This document shows positions 1 through 5,729 of a DNA stretch of 10,259 nt, piece by piece (position 1 is the stretch's first letter; each line of letters opens with the position of its first letter). Made by a program: the position numbers and the translations under genes. The DNA comes from Thioploca sp. (GTDB lineage Bacteria > Pseudomonadota > Gammaproteobacteria > Beggiatoales > Beggiatoaceae): NCBI GenBank assembly GCA_011371325.1, contig DRQV01000217.1, positions 1-10,259 of the forward strand, given 5' to 3'. Under the pieces are notes generated by a model. That model ran no database searches, had not been told where the DNA came from, and saw only the letters and a program-made list of their open reading frames with translations.

Positions 1-346
1 CTTCAGTTCCAACTGTAAAAGCATTCATCATATCACTGGGTAAATAATATAATTTTGGGATATTGGCTAAATCAGCTCGTTTAGCAAGTAAAAATAATAT
101 TTTATATAGATTAGGAGCTTGAGAATAGTTAATTTTTTGGGTGCGATACATCTTTAAAATCAAGTATGGAGATACTTTATAATTAAATAAGTAAATAATA
201 ATTACTAATAAAAATGTACAAAAAGCAAATGTAGTTCCTCCAAGTAACCAGCCTAATAGACCAAAGGTTATCATCATCGATATTACTAATAACCAAGATT
301 GAATTGTATTAATAATTTTATGTTTAAATAATTGATATTTATCCAT
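1..346 (-). CDS. M48 family (HtpX-like) membrane metalloprotease, N-terminal part, cut by window edge
   Basis: An open minus-strand frame starts at ATG 346-344 and runs without a stop to the left edge, giving 115 residues. Two hydrophobic segments lie at about residues 17-36 and 37-54. A soluble stretch follows that ends in the motif KLYYLPSDMMNAFTVG, at residues 98-113. M48/HtpX peptidases carry this 'lyyiPS..pNAFatG' strand just before their catalytic HExxH zinc site. That site would lie a few tens of residues further on, outside the window, so catalytic competence cannot be judged. By family knowledge these are inner-membrane zinc endopeptidases for quality control of membrane proteins. 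The start has no clear Shine-Dalgarno sequence and sits in an A/T-rich run, but it is the first ATG and precedes the first membrane helix sensibly. The assignment is by motif only; HtpX itself or another M48 subgroup remains possible. Confidence 0.72.
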   Translation of the reverse strand, partial: MDKYQLFKHKIINTIQSWLLVISMMITFGLLGWLLGGTTFAFCTFLLVIIIYLFNYKVSPYLILKMYRTQKINYSQAPNLYKILFLLAKRADLANIPKLYYLPSDMMNAFTVGTE

Positions 347-403
347 TTAATTAAACTAATTTATTGTAATATATTTTTTATAACCAAATTTTAATATACT
401 TAA

Positions 404-451
404 TAATTGTGAATAAAGAATTATTAATTTACAGTTAACCATTCACAATTA
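404..451. repeat. 11-bp perfect inverted repeat with 26-nt spacer
   Basis: TAATTGTGAAT at 404-414 is the exact reverse complement of ATTCACAATTA at 441-451. It lies about 58 to 105 bp upstream of the protease start, where an operator or a looped leader structure would be expected. There is no T-tract after either arm, so it is not an intrinsic terminator. The arms are A/T-rich, so chance is a real alternative. Confidence 0.4.
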
Positions 452-532
452 ATTATATAATTATATATTGGCTTTGTACAGGATAATGATAGTACTAATA
501 AGTATAAAAATATATAGCTCCTAATGGTTAAA

Positions 533-558
533 TTGGCCTTCAACAGGCTAAGTTTTTT
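533..558 (+). terminator. intrinsic-terminator-like hairpin, T-tract on the plus strand
   Basis: TTGGCCT (533-539) pairs with AGGCTAA (545-551) in a 7-bp stem with one G-U pair and a 5-nt loop. One G and then six T follow at 553-558. Read on the plus strand this is a textbook Rho-independent terminator, yet no plus-strand gene lies upstream in the window. Read on the minus strand the same stem is preceded by six A and followed only by TTT. It could therefore be a weak or bidirectional terminator for the nuclease gene that ends 80 bp away at 632. Confidence 0.55.
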
Positions 559-631
559 CAACCATATTTAATTGTATATTGAATGGATAGTTATGAAATT
601 TGCAAATGCTTAAAAGTTATTAGACAAGATA

Positions 632-1189
632 TTAACGATTATTCTTCCGCCATTGCCAAGGAGTTTGATGCAAACCAGTCTTAGACCAAACACCTAATTT
701 TTCTCGTTTGGCTGATCTCTCTGCTACTTTATATTCAGATTTTTTACAATATCTTGTATATACAGCCGCTTGACCTGCTTTGACTTGAGCTAAATTTAAG
801 TTAATGCCATCACTATATACCTCTCCCACAACCCTACCATAACGATCCTTGTCTATTTTTACTAAACGCACAGTTTTACCAGTGATAGACCGTAAATAAT
901 CTCTAGCTTGAGTTCCCCAGGGTCTTTGTTTCATCTCTGGAGTATCAATGCAATACATGCGTACTTTAGTTTTTTTAGGATTATTAGGGCATTGTAATGT
1001 CATAGTATCGCCATCATAAATTTTTAAAACTTGACATTCATCAGAACTATTCTGTGATATATTAGATGTTAGATTAGTGCAATTATCCATGATCAAAGAT
1101 AATCCTGCAATAACTACTATGAGTGCTAGAGGATATTTTTTCCTGCGTAATCGTTTTACCAGAGTAAGTAAAGATTTAGTATTTCTCAT
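632..1189 (-). CDS. membrane-anchored thermonuclease-like (SNase domain) protein
   Basis: This 185-residue protein has a basic N-terminus (KRLRRKK at 12-18), one hydrophobic segment at about 20-34, and a staphylococcal-nuclease-like domain at about 50-182. The hydrophobic segment is either an uncleaved anchor or a signal sequence, so the domain should face the periplasm or outside. The active site seems complete. DGDT at 59-62 supplies the calcium-binding Asp61. RMYCIDTPE at 77-85 supplies Arg77, Asp82 and Glu85, matching SNase Arg35, Asp40 and Glu43. DRYGR at 115-119 supplies Arg119, matching Arg87. Four cysteines in the domain (52, 67, 80, 148) could form disulfides. By family it would cleave DNA and RNA in a calcium-dependent way, for nutrient scavenging or defence. 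The ATG start at 1189 lacks a Shine-Dalgarno sequence; Met34 would be an alternative but would destroy the anchor. The gene is divergent from the napG-like gene, with a 70-bp shared upstream region. Confidence 0.85.
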   Translation of the reverse strand: MRNTKSLLTLVKRLRRKKYPLALIVVIAGLSLIMDNCTNLTSNISQNSSDECQVLKIYDGDTMTLQCPNNPKKTKVRMYCIDTPEMKQRPWGTQARDYLRSITGKTVRLVKIDKDRYGRVVGEVYSDGINLNLAQVKAGQAAVYTRYCKKSEYKVAERSAKREKLGVWSKTGLHQTPWQWRKNNR

Positions 1190-1259
1190 TATAATTTAAG
1201 TAGTTGATAGTCCAGTAACTTAGTGTAACATAATTTTACTTAACACCATAATAATTAAT
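1190..1259. promoter_or_regulatory. 70-bp divergent promoter region, nuclease versus napG-like gene
   Basis: Both genes must be transcribed outward from this short region or from within their neighbour. The best plus-strand candidate is TTGATA at 1204-1209 with CATAAT at 1229-1234, a 19-nt spacer that is slightly long for sigma-70. A TTGAT half-site resembling an FNR box is present, but its partner half is missing. Neither gene has a recognisable Shine-Dalgarno sequence before its ATG. The presence of promoters is inferred from gene arrangement; the exact elements are weak. Confidence 0.35.
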
Positions 1260-1988
1260 ATGTTATCAAAATCATCACCACGTTATAAAGCTTCCCGTCG
1301 ACGTTTTCTACGCACAGTAGGTTTGTTTATTGGAGTAATGGGAACTTCATTGGCCACCTTATTGCCAGTAGTGGCTAAATTAATACCACCTAAATTACGG
1401 CCACCAGGTGCTATAGAAGAAGTGGATTTTTTAGCTTCTTGTATTAAATGTGGGCAATGTGTTCAAGTTTGCCCGGTAGAAGCAATTTTTTTAGCTGAAC
1501 TTAATGAAGGTATAGGAATAGGAGTGCCATATATTGATGCACGTTCCCAAGCCTGTGATTTTTCATGCGATGCAGTACAATGTGTATTAGCTTGCCCAAC
1601 TGGCTCTTTAAGTCACGATATTACTAATAAAGAAGAGGTTCGTATGGGTTTGGCTCGAATTGCTAAACCAGAATCTTGTCTAGCTAAATTAGGCTTAGGT
1701 TTTAAAGGTCAAGCTAGAGGAGCTAATTTTACTGGTTTATTACGTCAAGAAGAAATTGATCGTTGGAATCCAATTCCAGTTCGAGATTATTTATATGATG
1801 TAGATTTATGTGATTTATGTGTTCGTGAATGTCCAATTGAAGGAGCTATTTCATTGGAAGATGTAAATGGGTATAAATTACCAGTTATACATGAAGCTTG
1901 TGTTGGCTGCGGAGTTTGCGAAATGATTTGTCCAGTAGAACCAACGGTTATTGTAATTGATGAACGTAAAGTATGGGAGTCAACATGA
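1260..1988 (+). CDS. napG: NapG/MauM-family Tat-exported polyferredoxin (four predicted 4Fe-4S clusters)
   Basis: This 242-residue protein begins with a twin-arginine signal: SRRRFLR at 12-18, then a hydrophobic stretch at about 19-39, so it is probably exported folded to the periplasm. LRPPGAI follows at 46-52, as in E. coli NapG. Cysteine groups are C61/C64/C67/C71; C99/C103/C108/C112; C140 with C184/C187/C191; and C214/C217/C220/C224. This fits four 4Fe-4S clusters. NapG takes electrons from quinol through NapH for a periplasmic oxidoreductase. Two oddities stand out against E. coli NapG as I remember it. The second group begins C-x3-C rather than C-x2-C. About 44 residues separate C140 from C184, where E. 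coli has roughly seven. The stop codon overlaps the next start (ATGA), so the two are translationally coupled. No napA, napB, napC or napD is adjacent, so the acceptor is unknown. A NosG- or MauM-type role is an alternative to nitrate reduction. Confidence 0.85.
   Translation: MLSKSSPRYKASRRRFLRTVGLFIGVMGTSLATLLPVVAKLIPPKLRPPGAIEEVDFLASCIKCGQCVQVCPVEAIFLAELNEGIGIGVPYIDARSQACDFSCDAVQCVLACPTGSLSHDITNKEEVRMGLARIAKPESCLAKLGLGFKGQARGANFTGLLRQEEIDRWNPIPVRDYLYDVDLCDLCVRECPIEGAISLEDVNGYKLPVIHEACVGCGVCEMICPVEPTVIVIDERKVWEST
1975..1979 (+). promoter_or_regulatory. ribosome binding site that sets the napH-like start at 1985
   Basis: GGGAG at 1975-1979 lies five bases before ATG 1985-1987. An in-frame ATG four codons earlier, at 1973, has no comparable site and would itself overlap this GGGAG. 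The downstream ATG also forms an ATGA overlap with the upstream stop, the usual coupling arrangement. Confidence 0.7.
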
Positions 1989-2965
1989 AAGGGAACTTAG
2001 AAGCATTATTAGTTATGTTCGGTAAAACCCCTAAAAAACCTAAGCAAATAGCCCAACCTGCTCAAGTTATCCATTTGCAAAAACGCACTGAAAAAATAAC
2101 TAAACAACAGATTGAAGAAATTAGACAGGAACTAAGAGATGTTGAAGCTGGTAAATATAGTAAAAAATGGCGGAATCGGCGTTGGATTTCAATTATTGTA
2201 ATTAACTTAATGTTTACTTTGTCTTTTTGGATAGATATTCAACTGTTTGAGGGTTCTATAATCGCTTCCCGAGTACTTGGATTTCATATGGCCGACCTCT
2301 ATTCTGCATTGCAGGTAGTTCTGGCCTATAAGGTAATGTTTATTAACCTAATTATTGGAACAGTAACTGTATTTATAATTTGGATATTACTTGGTGGTAG
2401 AGCTTTCTGTTCTTGGGTATGTCCTTACCATTTATTGGCAGATATTGCAGAAAAAATCCATCTAAAATTAGCAGCGAAAAAATGGGTGACAAATCATGAG
2501 TTTCATCGAGGAGTTCGCCCAGTTTTTTTCATCGTATTTTCTATATTGGCTTTTGTGTTAAGTTATTCATTATTTAATAGTATTAATCCTGTTGGAATGA
2601 TTAGTCGAGCTTTAATTTATGGCCCTGGTATAGCAATTGTTTGGTTATTATTTTTATTTTTATTTGAAATTTTTTATTCTCGTCGAGCTTGGTGTCGTTA
2701 TGTCTGTCCTATGGGTTTGACCTATGGATTAACCGGGGCATTATCTCCTTTACAAATTACTTATAATTTATCTGCCTGCCAACATGAAACCGCTTGTCAT
2801 ATTGTGTGTGAAGTTCCACATGTATTGGAATGTGTTAAAAAAGGCCGAGCTGGCAATATTGAAGTTGATATTGGTACAGATTGTACTTTATGTGGAGCTT
2901 GTGTTGATGTTTGCCCTACTAGCTCATTACGGTTTGAATTTAAAGGCTTATCCCATATCAGTTAA
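1985..2965 (+). CDS. napH: NapH/MauN-family membrane ferredoxin, partner of the NapG-like protein
   Basis: From the supported start the protein has 326 residues. A charged, lysine- and glutamate-rich cytoplasmic region fills about 1-65. Four membrane segments follow at about 67-85, 117-137, 178-196 and 215-231. Signature C-x3-CP motifs occur at C142-C146 (CSWVCP) and C237-C241 (CRYVCP), and INPVGMISRALIYG at 200-213 matches the NapH family. The C-terminal ferredoxin domain holds an irregular group C265, C271, C275, C283 and a canonical group C300/C303/C306/C310. Aligned with the NapH pattern C-x2-C-x2-C-x3-CP, the second cysteine position is Glu268, the Pro after C275 is Glu, and an extra Cys283 follows. 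NapH proteins sit in the inner membrane and pass electrons from menaquinol or ubiquinol to NapG. The N-terminal extension makes it about 40 residues longer than E. coli NapH. It overlaps napG by four bases and is 42 bp from argE. Confidence 0.85.
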   Translation: MKGNLEALLVMFGKTPKKPKQIAQPAQVIHLQKRTEKITKQQIEEIRQELRDVEAGKYSKKWRNRRWISIIVINLMFTLSFWIDIQLFEGSIIASRVLGFHMADLYSALQVVLAYKVMFINLIIGTVTVFIIWILLGGRAFCSWVCPYHLLADIAEKIHLKLAAKKWVTNHEFHRGVRPVFFIVFSILAFVLSYSLFNSINPVGMISRALIYGPGIAIVWLLFLFLFEIFYSRRAWCRYVCPMGLTYGLTGALSPLQITYNLSACQHETACHIVCEVPHVLECVKKGRAGNIEVDIGTDCTLCGACVDVCPTSSLRFEFKGLSHIS

Positions 2966-3007
2966 TATTGATTTAATATATTTAGACTCACCATTTTTTA
3001 CAAATAA

Positions 3008-4159
3008 ATGAAAATCCCTCCAACTTTAGATATGATCAAACAATTGATAGCAATACCTTCTATCAGTTGTAATGATTCAAAGATAGATCAAGGCAATCAA
3101 ACTATAATTGACTTGTTAGCAAATTGGTGTAAAGAGTTAGGATTTAAATGTGAAATTATGCCACTTCCTAACTATCCCAACAAATTTAATTTATTAGCCA
3201 CTTTGGGTAGTGGTGAAAATGGTTTAGTTTTAGCAGGCCATACTGATACTGTTCCTTATGATATAAATAGTTGGCAATTTAACCCGTTCAAACTTACCGA
3301 ACAAGATAATCGTTTATATGGGTTGGGAACTAGTGATATGAAAGCATTTTTTGCGTTAGTATTAACCGCTATCGAACAGTTATTAGCTAATAATCTTAAG
3401 CTACAACATCCGATAACTATAATTGCTACTGCTAATGAAGAAACCAATATGGCTGGGGCTAAAGCATTAATTAATCAGCATAAATCCAGCTATGCTTTAA
3501 TAGGAGAGCCGACCGGATTGAAACCGATTAGAATGCATAAAGGAATTATGATGGAAGCTATTATTTTGCATGGTAAATCTGGACATTCTAGCAATCCAAA
3601 TTTGGGTAATAATGCCTTGGAAGGTATGTATAAAGTAATTGGAGAGCTGTTGCGTTGGCGAGAACGGTTACAAACTATATACTATAATTCAGCTTTTCAA
3701 ATTCCAATACCAACTATGAATTTTGGGCATATAAAAGGTGGAGATAATCCTAATCGTATTTGTGCAGACTGTGAATTACATATCGATTTACGGCCATTAC
3801 CAGGCATGGATTTAACAGAATTACGTTCCACAATCCGTCAATTAGTAAATAAAAGCTTACAAAATACTGATTTAGATATAGAATTTAAAGCATTGTTTGG
3901 AGGTATTCCAGCGATGGAAACTCCTGTAAATTCTGATATAGTACAAGTTACTGAACGTTTAACTAAATGTCCGGCAGAATCAGTTGCATATGCGACAGAA
4001 GCTCCTTATTTGCAAGCTTTAGGTATGAAAACTATTATCTTAGGTCCTGGCGATATTGAACAAGCCCACCAACCAGATGAATTTATTGCTATGAATAGAT
4101 TGCAACCAATGATAGATATTTTAACCCAATTAATCGTTCATTATAATACTATTAAGTAA
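3008..4159 (+). CDS. argE: acetylornithine deacetylase (M20 zinc amidohydrolase)
   Basis: ArgE hydrolyses N2-acetylornithine to ornithine and acetate in arginine biosynthesis, in the cytoplasm. The 383-residue length equals that of E. coli ArgE, and the motifs follow in order. HTD at 78-80 gives the metal ligand His78 and Asp80. GTSDMK at 107-112 gives the bridging Asp110. NEET at 143-146 gives the catalytic base Glu144 and ligand Glu145. GEPT at 166-169 gives ligand Glu167, and SGHSS at 191-195 lies in the dimerisation domain. GPGDIEQAHQPDE at 346-358 gives the last ligand, His354. NRICADCELHIDLRPLPGM at 249-267 is also typical of ArgE rather than DapE. No Shine-Dalgarno sequence is visible before the ATG. 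It lies 42 bp after napH on the same strand with no clear terminator, so it may share that transcript, although no functional link is known. Its last 30 bases overlap the convergent aminotransferase gene. No other arg genes are present in the window. Confidence 0.93.
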   Translation: MKIPPTLDMIKQLIAIPSISCNDSKIDQGNQTIIDLLANWCKELGFKCEIMPLPNYPNKFNLLATLGSGENGLVLAGHTDTVPYDINSWQFNPFKLTEQDNRLYGLGTSDMKAFFALVLTAIEQLLANNLKLQHPITIIATANEETNMAGAKALINQHKSSYALIGEPTGLKPIRMHKGIMMEAIILHGKSGHSSNPNLGNNALEGMYKVIGELLRWRERLQTIYYNSAFQIPIPTMNFGHIKGGDNPNRICADCELHIDLRPLPGMDLTELRSTIRQLVNKSLQNTDLDIEFKALFGGIPAMETPVNSDIVQVTERLTKCPAESVAYATEAPYLQALGMKTIILGPGDIEQAHQPDEFIAMNRLQPMIDILTQLIVHYNTIK

Positions 4160-5305
4160 AATTGTCTTAACTTGTGTGATAACTCTTTGTACATCGAAAT
4201 CAGTCATGCTAGGATAAATAGGTAAACTGACAGTTCTTTGATAAGCATCTAAAGCTATCGGAAAGTCTGTTGGTTTGAAATTATATCTTTCACGCCAATA
4301 AGTATGTAAATGTAATGGAATAAAATGTACACTAGTACCAATTCCAGCTTCTTTCATCCGTTCTATAAAAGAATTACGATCTATATGCAGTTCCTCTAAT
4401 TTTAATTGAATAACATATAGATGCCAAGCATGAGTGCTATTTGGATGTTGATATGGAATACGCATTGGCAAATCAGCGAAAGCTTGATTATACTGCTCTG
4501 CTATTTCTGTCCGACGTTGTAAAAATTTGTTGACCTTACGAAGCTGTTGAATACCTAAAGCAGCTGCAATATCATTCATATTATATTTAAAACCAGGAGC
4601 TATTATATCGTAATACCAAGCTGGCATACTGGAAACACCACGATTAAATACATCTTTACTAATTCCATGTAAACGTAAAGCTTGCATATGTTCTGCATAG
4701 TTAGAATTAGCAGTCACTATCATCCCCCCTTCTCCAGTAGCAAGAGTTTTAGTTACATAAAAGCTATAAACTGTAATATCACCTAATGTACCTACTGCAC
4801 GTCCTTTGTAATAGGTTGGCAGTGCATGAGCTGCATCTTCAACTATTTTTAGAGAATATTGTTTGGATAAAGCTAAAATAGCATCCATATCACTAGCTTG
4901 TCCAGCAAAATGTACTGGTAAAATAGCTTTAATTCCATCATTATTTTCCAATGCTTTAGCTATTTTCTCGACATCTATATTGAATGTACTTGGATCAATA
5001 TCAACAAATAATGGTTCTGCTCCTAAATAACGGATTACTTCTGCGGTTGCAGTAAAAGTATAAGGTGTGGTAATGATTTTATCACCTGGTTGAATTCCTA
5101 TAGCTTCAAGAGCTAAATGTAATCCAGCAGTACAAGAATTAACTGCTAATGCGTGAGGCATGCCAATAAAATTAGCAAATTCTTCTTCAAAACATTTAGT
5201 TTTAGGTCCACTTGTTAGCCAACCAGAACGTAATGTATCAACGACTTCATTAATTTCTTCTTCACCAATATATGGCATTGCAAACGGTAAAAATTTCTCA
5301 CTCAC
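4130..5305 (-). CDS. DegT/DnrJ/EryC1 (ArnB-like) PLP-dependent nucleotide-sugar aminotransferase
   Basis: Aminotransferases of this family add an amino group to 4-keto (or 3-keto) nucleotide sugars destined for LPS, capsule or glycoprotein, using pyridoxal phosphate and usually glutamate. The 391-residue protein has the family landmarks. GWLTSGPKT at 28-36 belongs to the substrate and PLP pocket. EDAAHALPTYYKGRAVG at 156-172 gives Asp157, which contacts the PLP ring nitrogen. SFYVTKTLATGEGG at 181-194 gives the probable Schiff-base Lys186. GFKYNMNDIAAALGIQQL, about residues 238-255, and HAWHLYVIQL follow later. It starts at GTG 5305, supported by GGAG at 5316-5319 ten bases upstream. An in-frame stop (TAA at 5332-5330) limits any extension. 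The gene stands alone: no dehydratase, glycosyltransferase or sugar carrier gene adjoins it, so its exact sugar cannot be assigned. ArnB (lipid A aminoarabinose) and PseC-type roles are both possible. Its 3' end overlaps argE by 30 bp. Confidence 0.85.
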   Translation of the reverse strand: MSEKFLPFAMPYIGEEEINEVVDTLRSGWLTSGPKTKCFEEEFANFIGMPHALAVNSCTAGLHLALEAIGIQPGDKIITTPYTFTATAEVIRYLGAEPLFVDIDPSTFNIDVEKIAKALENNDGIKAILPVHFAGQASDMDAILALSKQYSLKIVEDAAHALPTYYKGRAVGTLGDITVYSFYVTKTLATGEGGMIVTANSNYAEHMQALRLHGISKDVFNRGVSSMPAWYYDIIAPGFKYNMNDIAAALGIQQLRKVNKFLQRRTEIAEQYNQAFADLPMRIPYQHPNSTHAWHLYVIQLKLEELHIDRNSFIERMKEAGIGTSVHFIPLHLHTYWRERYNFKPTDFPIALDAYQRTVSLPIYPSMTDFDVQRVITQVKTILLNSIIMND

Positions 5306-5315
5306 CTTAATATGG

Positions 5316-5319
5316 CTCC
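5316..5319 (-). promoter_or_regulatory. ribosome binding site supporting the GTG start of the aminotransferase
   Basis: On the minus strand GGAG (plus-strand CTCC at 5316-5319) lies ten bases before GTG 5305-5303. No in-frame ATG precedes it before the upstream stop, so GTG is the best start. The first in-frame ATG, codon 10, would remove the start of the conserved N-terminus and has no site of its own. Confidence 0.55.
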
Positions 5320-5349
5320 GGTTTATATTTTAGGATATAGCATAATAAT

Positions 5350-5355
5350 ATTATA
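5350..5355 (-). promoter_or_regulatory. candidate -10 box of the aminotransferase promoter
   Basis: The minus strand reads a perfect TATAAT at 5355-5350. The -35 region at 17-18 nt spacing reads TTAAAA or GTTAAA, a weak match. Transcription would start near 5343, giving a leader of about 38 nt to the GTG, which is a normal length. In such A/T-rich DNA the box could be accidental. Confidence 0.35.
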
Positions 5356-5465
5356 CATCATTATTTTCTATATTTTAACCAACTTCTTTTAGCATGAAGG
5401 AATGATGGTTTGAATTTCAATTCTTAAATACGTTAATTTGTTATACATATTAATTATCTTTTTAT

Positions 5466-5483
5466 ATGATATTAAAATATCAT
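5466..5483. repeat. 18-bp near-perfect palindrome, operator-like
   Basis: ATGATATT (5466-5473) and AATATCAT (5476-5483) are exact reverse complements separated by AA. The two-base gap disfavours an RNA hairpin and favours a site for a dimeric DNA-binding protein. It lies about 160 bp upstream of the aminotransferase start and 258 bp upstream of murJ. Its A/T richness makes chance plausible. Confidence 0.3.
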
Positions 5484-5538
5484 TATTTTCTCTTTGGTAA
5501 TTCCCTCTTAATATTAATGGTTTTATATTCAGTTTATT

Positions 5539-5601
5539 AGCAGTTATTCACTTTTTTAATAATTAGATATAAGTTATTAATTATTTTTTAATGTAACTGC
5601 T
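5539..5601. repeat. 8-bp inverted repeat with long A/T-rich loop
   Basis: AGCAGTTA at 5539-5546 is the exact reverse complement of TAACTGCT at 5594-5601, with 47 bases between. The intervening sequence is A/T-rich and partly self-complementary (TAATAATTA against TTATTAATTA-like stretches). It may be a long imperfect stem or a pair of half-sites; no function is evident. Confidence 0.25.
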
Positions 5602-5627
5602 GAATTTATTACTGTTGATACCTTTGC

Positions 5628-5665
5628 TTGTCAGGTTAAATAGTTACTAAAATTCTACCTGATAA
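5628..5665. repeat. 9-bp hairpin upstream of murJ
   Basis: TTGTCAGGT (5628-5636) pairs with ACCTGATAA (5657-5665) over nine positions, with one G-U pair and a 20-nt loop. It is the only GC-containing stem in this spacer. It ends about 20 bases before the candidate extended -10 box of murJ, so as DNA it could be an operator spanning the -35 region. It has no T-tract and is not an intrinsic terminator. Confidence 0.35.
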
Positions 5666-5683
5666 ACTAGCTATTTGTAAACG

Positions 5684-5692
5684 TGATATTAT
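5684..5692 (+). promoter_or_regulatory. candidate extended -10 promoter of murJ
   Basis: TG-A-TATTAT at 5684-5692 matches the extended -10 form (TGnTATAAT) with one change in the hexamer. No good -35 box lies 17 nt upstream, which extended -10 promoters tolerate. Transcription would start near 5699, leaving a leader of about 43 nt. Confidence 0.35.
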
Positions 5693-5729
5693 TAAGTAAC
5701 TTCAGTTTTCTAAATTTTTTTCATTAATA

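Larger units (their letters stand above)
347..631. other. A/T-rich intergenic spacer between the nuclease and the M48 protease genes
   Basis: This spacer holds no supportable gene. The longest plus-strand reading frame I considered, ATG at 524, gives only 15 codons, lacks a ribosome site and runs through the hairpin at 533-551. The spacer contains an 11-bp inverted repeat (404-414 with 441-451) and a terminator-like hairpin (533-558), annotated separately. Since both flanking genes read leftward, it should hold the 3' end of the nuclease transcript and the promoter of the protease. No minus-strand promoter stands out from the A/T background. Confidence 0.6.

Noticed and set aside
408..447. 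CRP-like TGTGA ... TCACA pair
   Set aside because: The halves are separated by about 30 bases instead of six, so they cannot form a CRP site.
524..571. 15-codon plus-strand ORF starting at ATG 524
   Set aside because: It has no ribosome site, encodes no recognisable peptide and runs through the terminator-like hairpin.
1204..1218. Possible FNR box (TTGAT half-site) upstream of napG, which would fit anaerobic regulation
   Set aside because: Only the left half matches TTGAT-N4-ATCAA; the right half, CAGTA, is almost entirely different.
1973..1975. Upstream ATG as the napH start
   Set aside because: It has no ribosome site and overlaps the GGGAG that correctly positions the ATG at 1985.
2966..3007. 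Terminator between napH and argE (T-run near 2995-3000)
   Set aside because: A T-run is present but no GC-containing hairpin precedes it.
2784..3011. 75-codon plus-strand ORF overlapping the end of napH
   Set aside because: It is a shadow frame of the cysteine-rich end of napH, which is clearly the coding frame.
3256..3447. 63-codon minus-strand ORF inside argE
   Set aside because: The opposite strand encodes conserved ArgE catalytic motifs, and this frame has no recognisable features.
5351..5551. DnaA-box-like 9-mers (TTATACATC, TTATTCACT, TTATACATA) suggesting an origin
   Set aside because: None is a perfect box, they are scattered in A/T-rich DNA, and no origin-associated gene is present.
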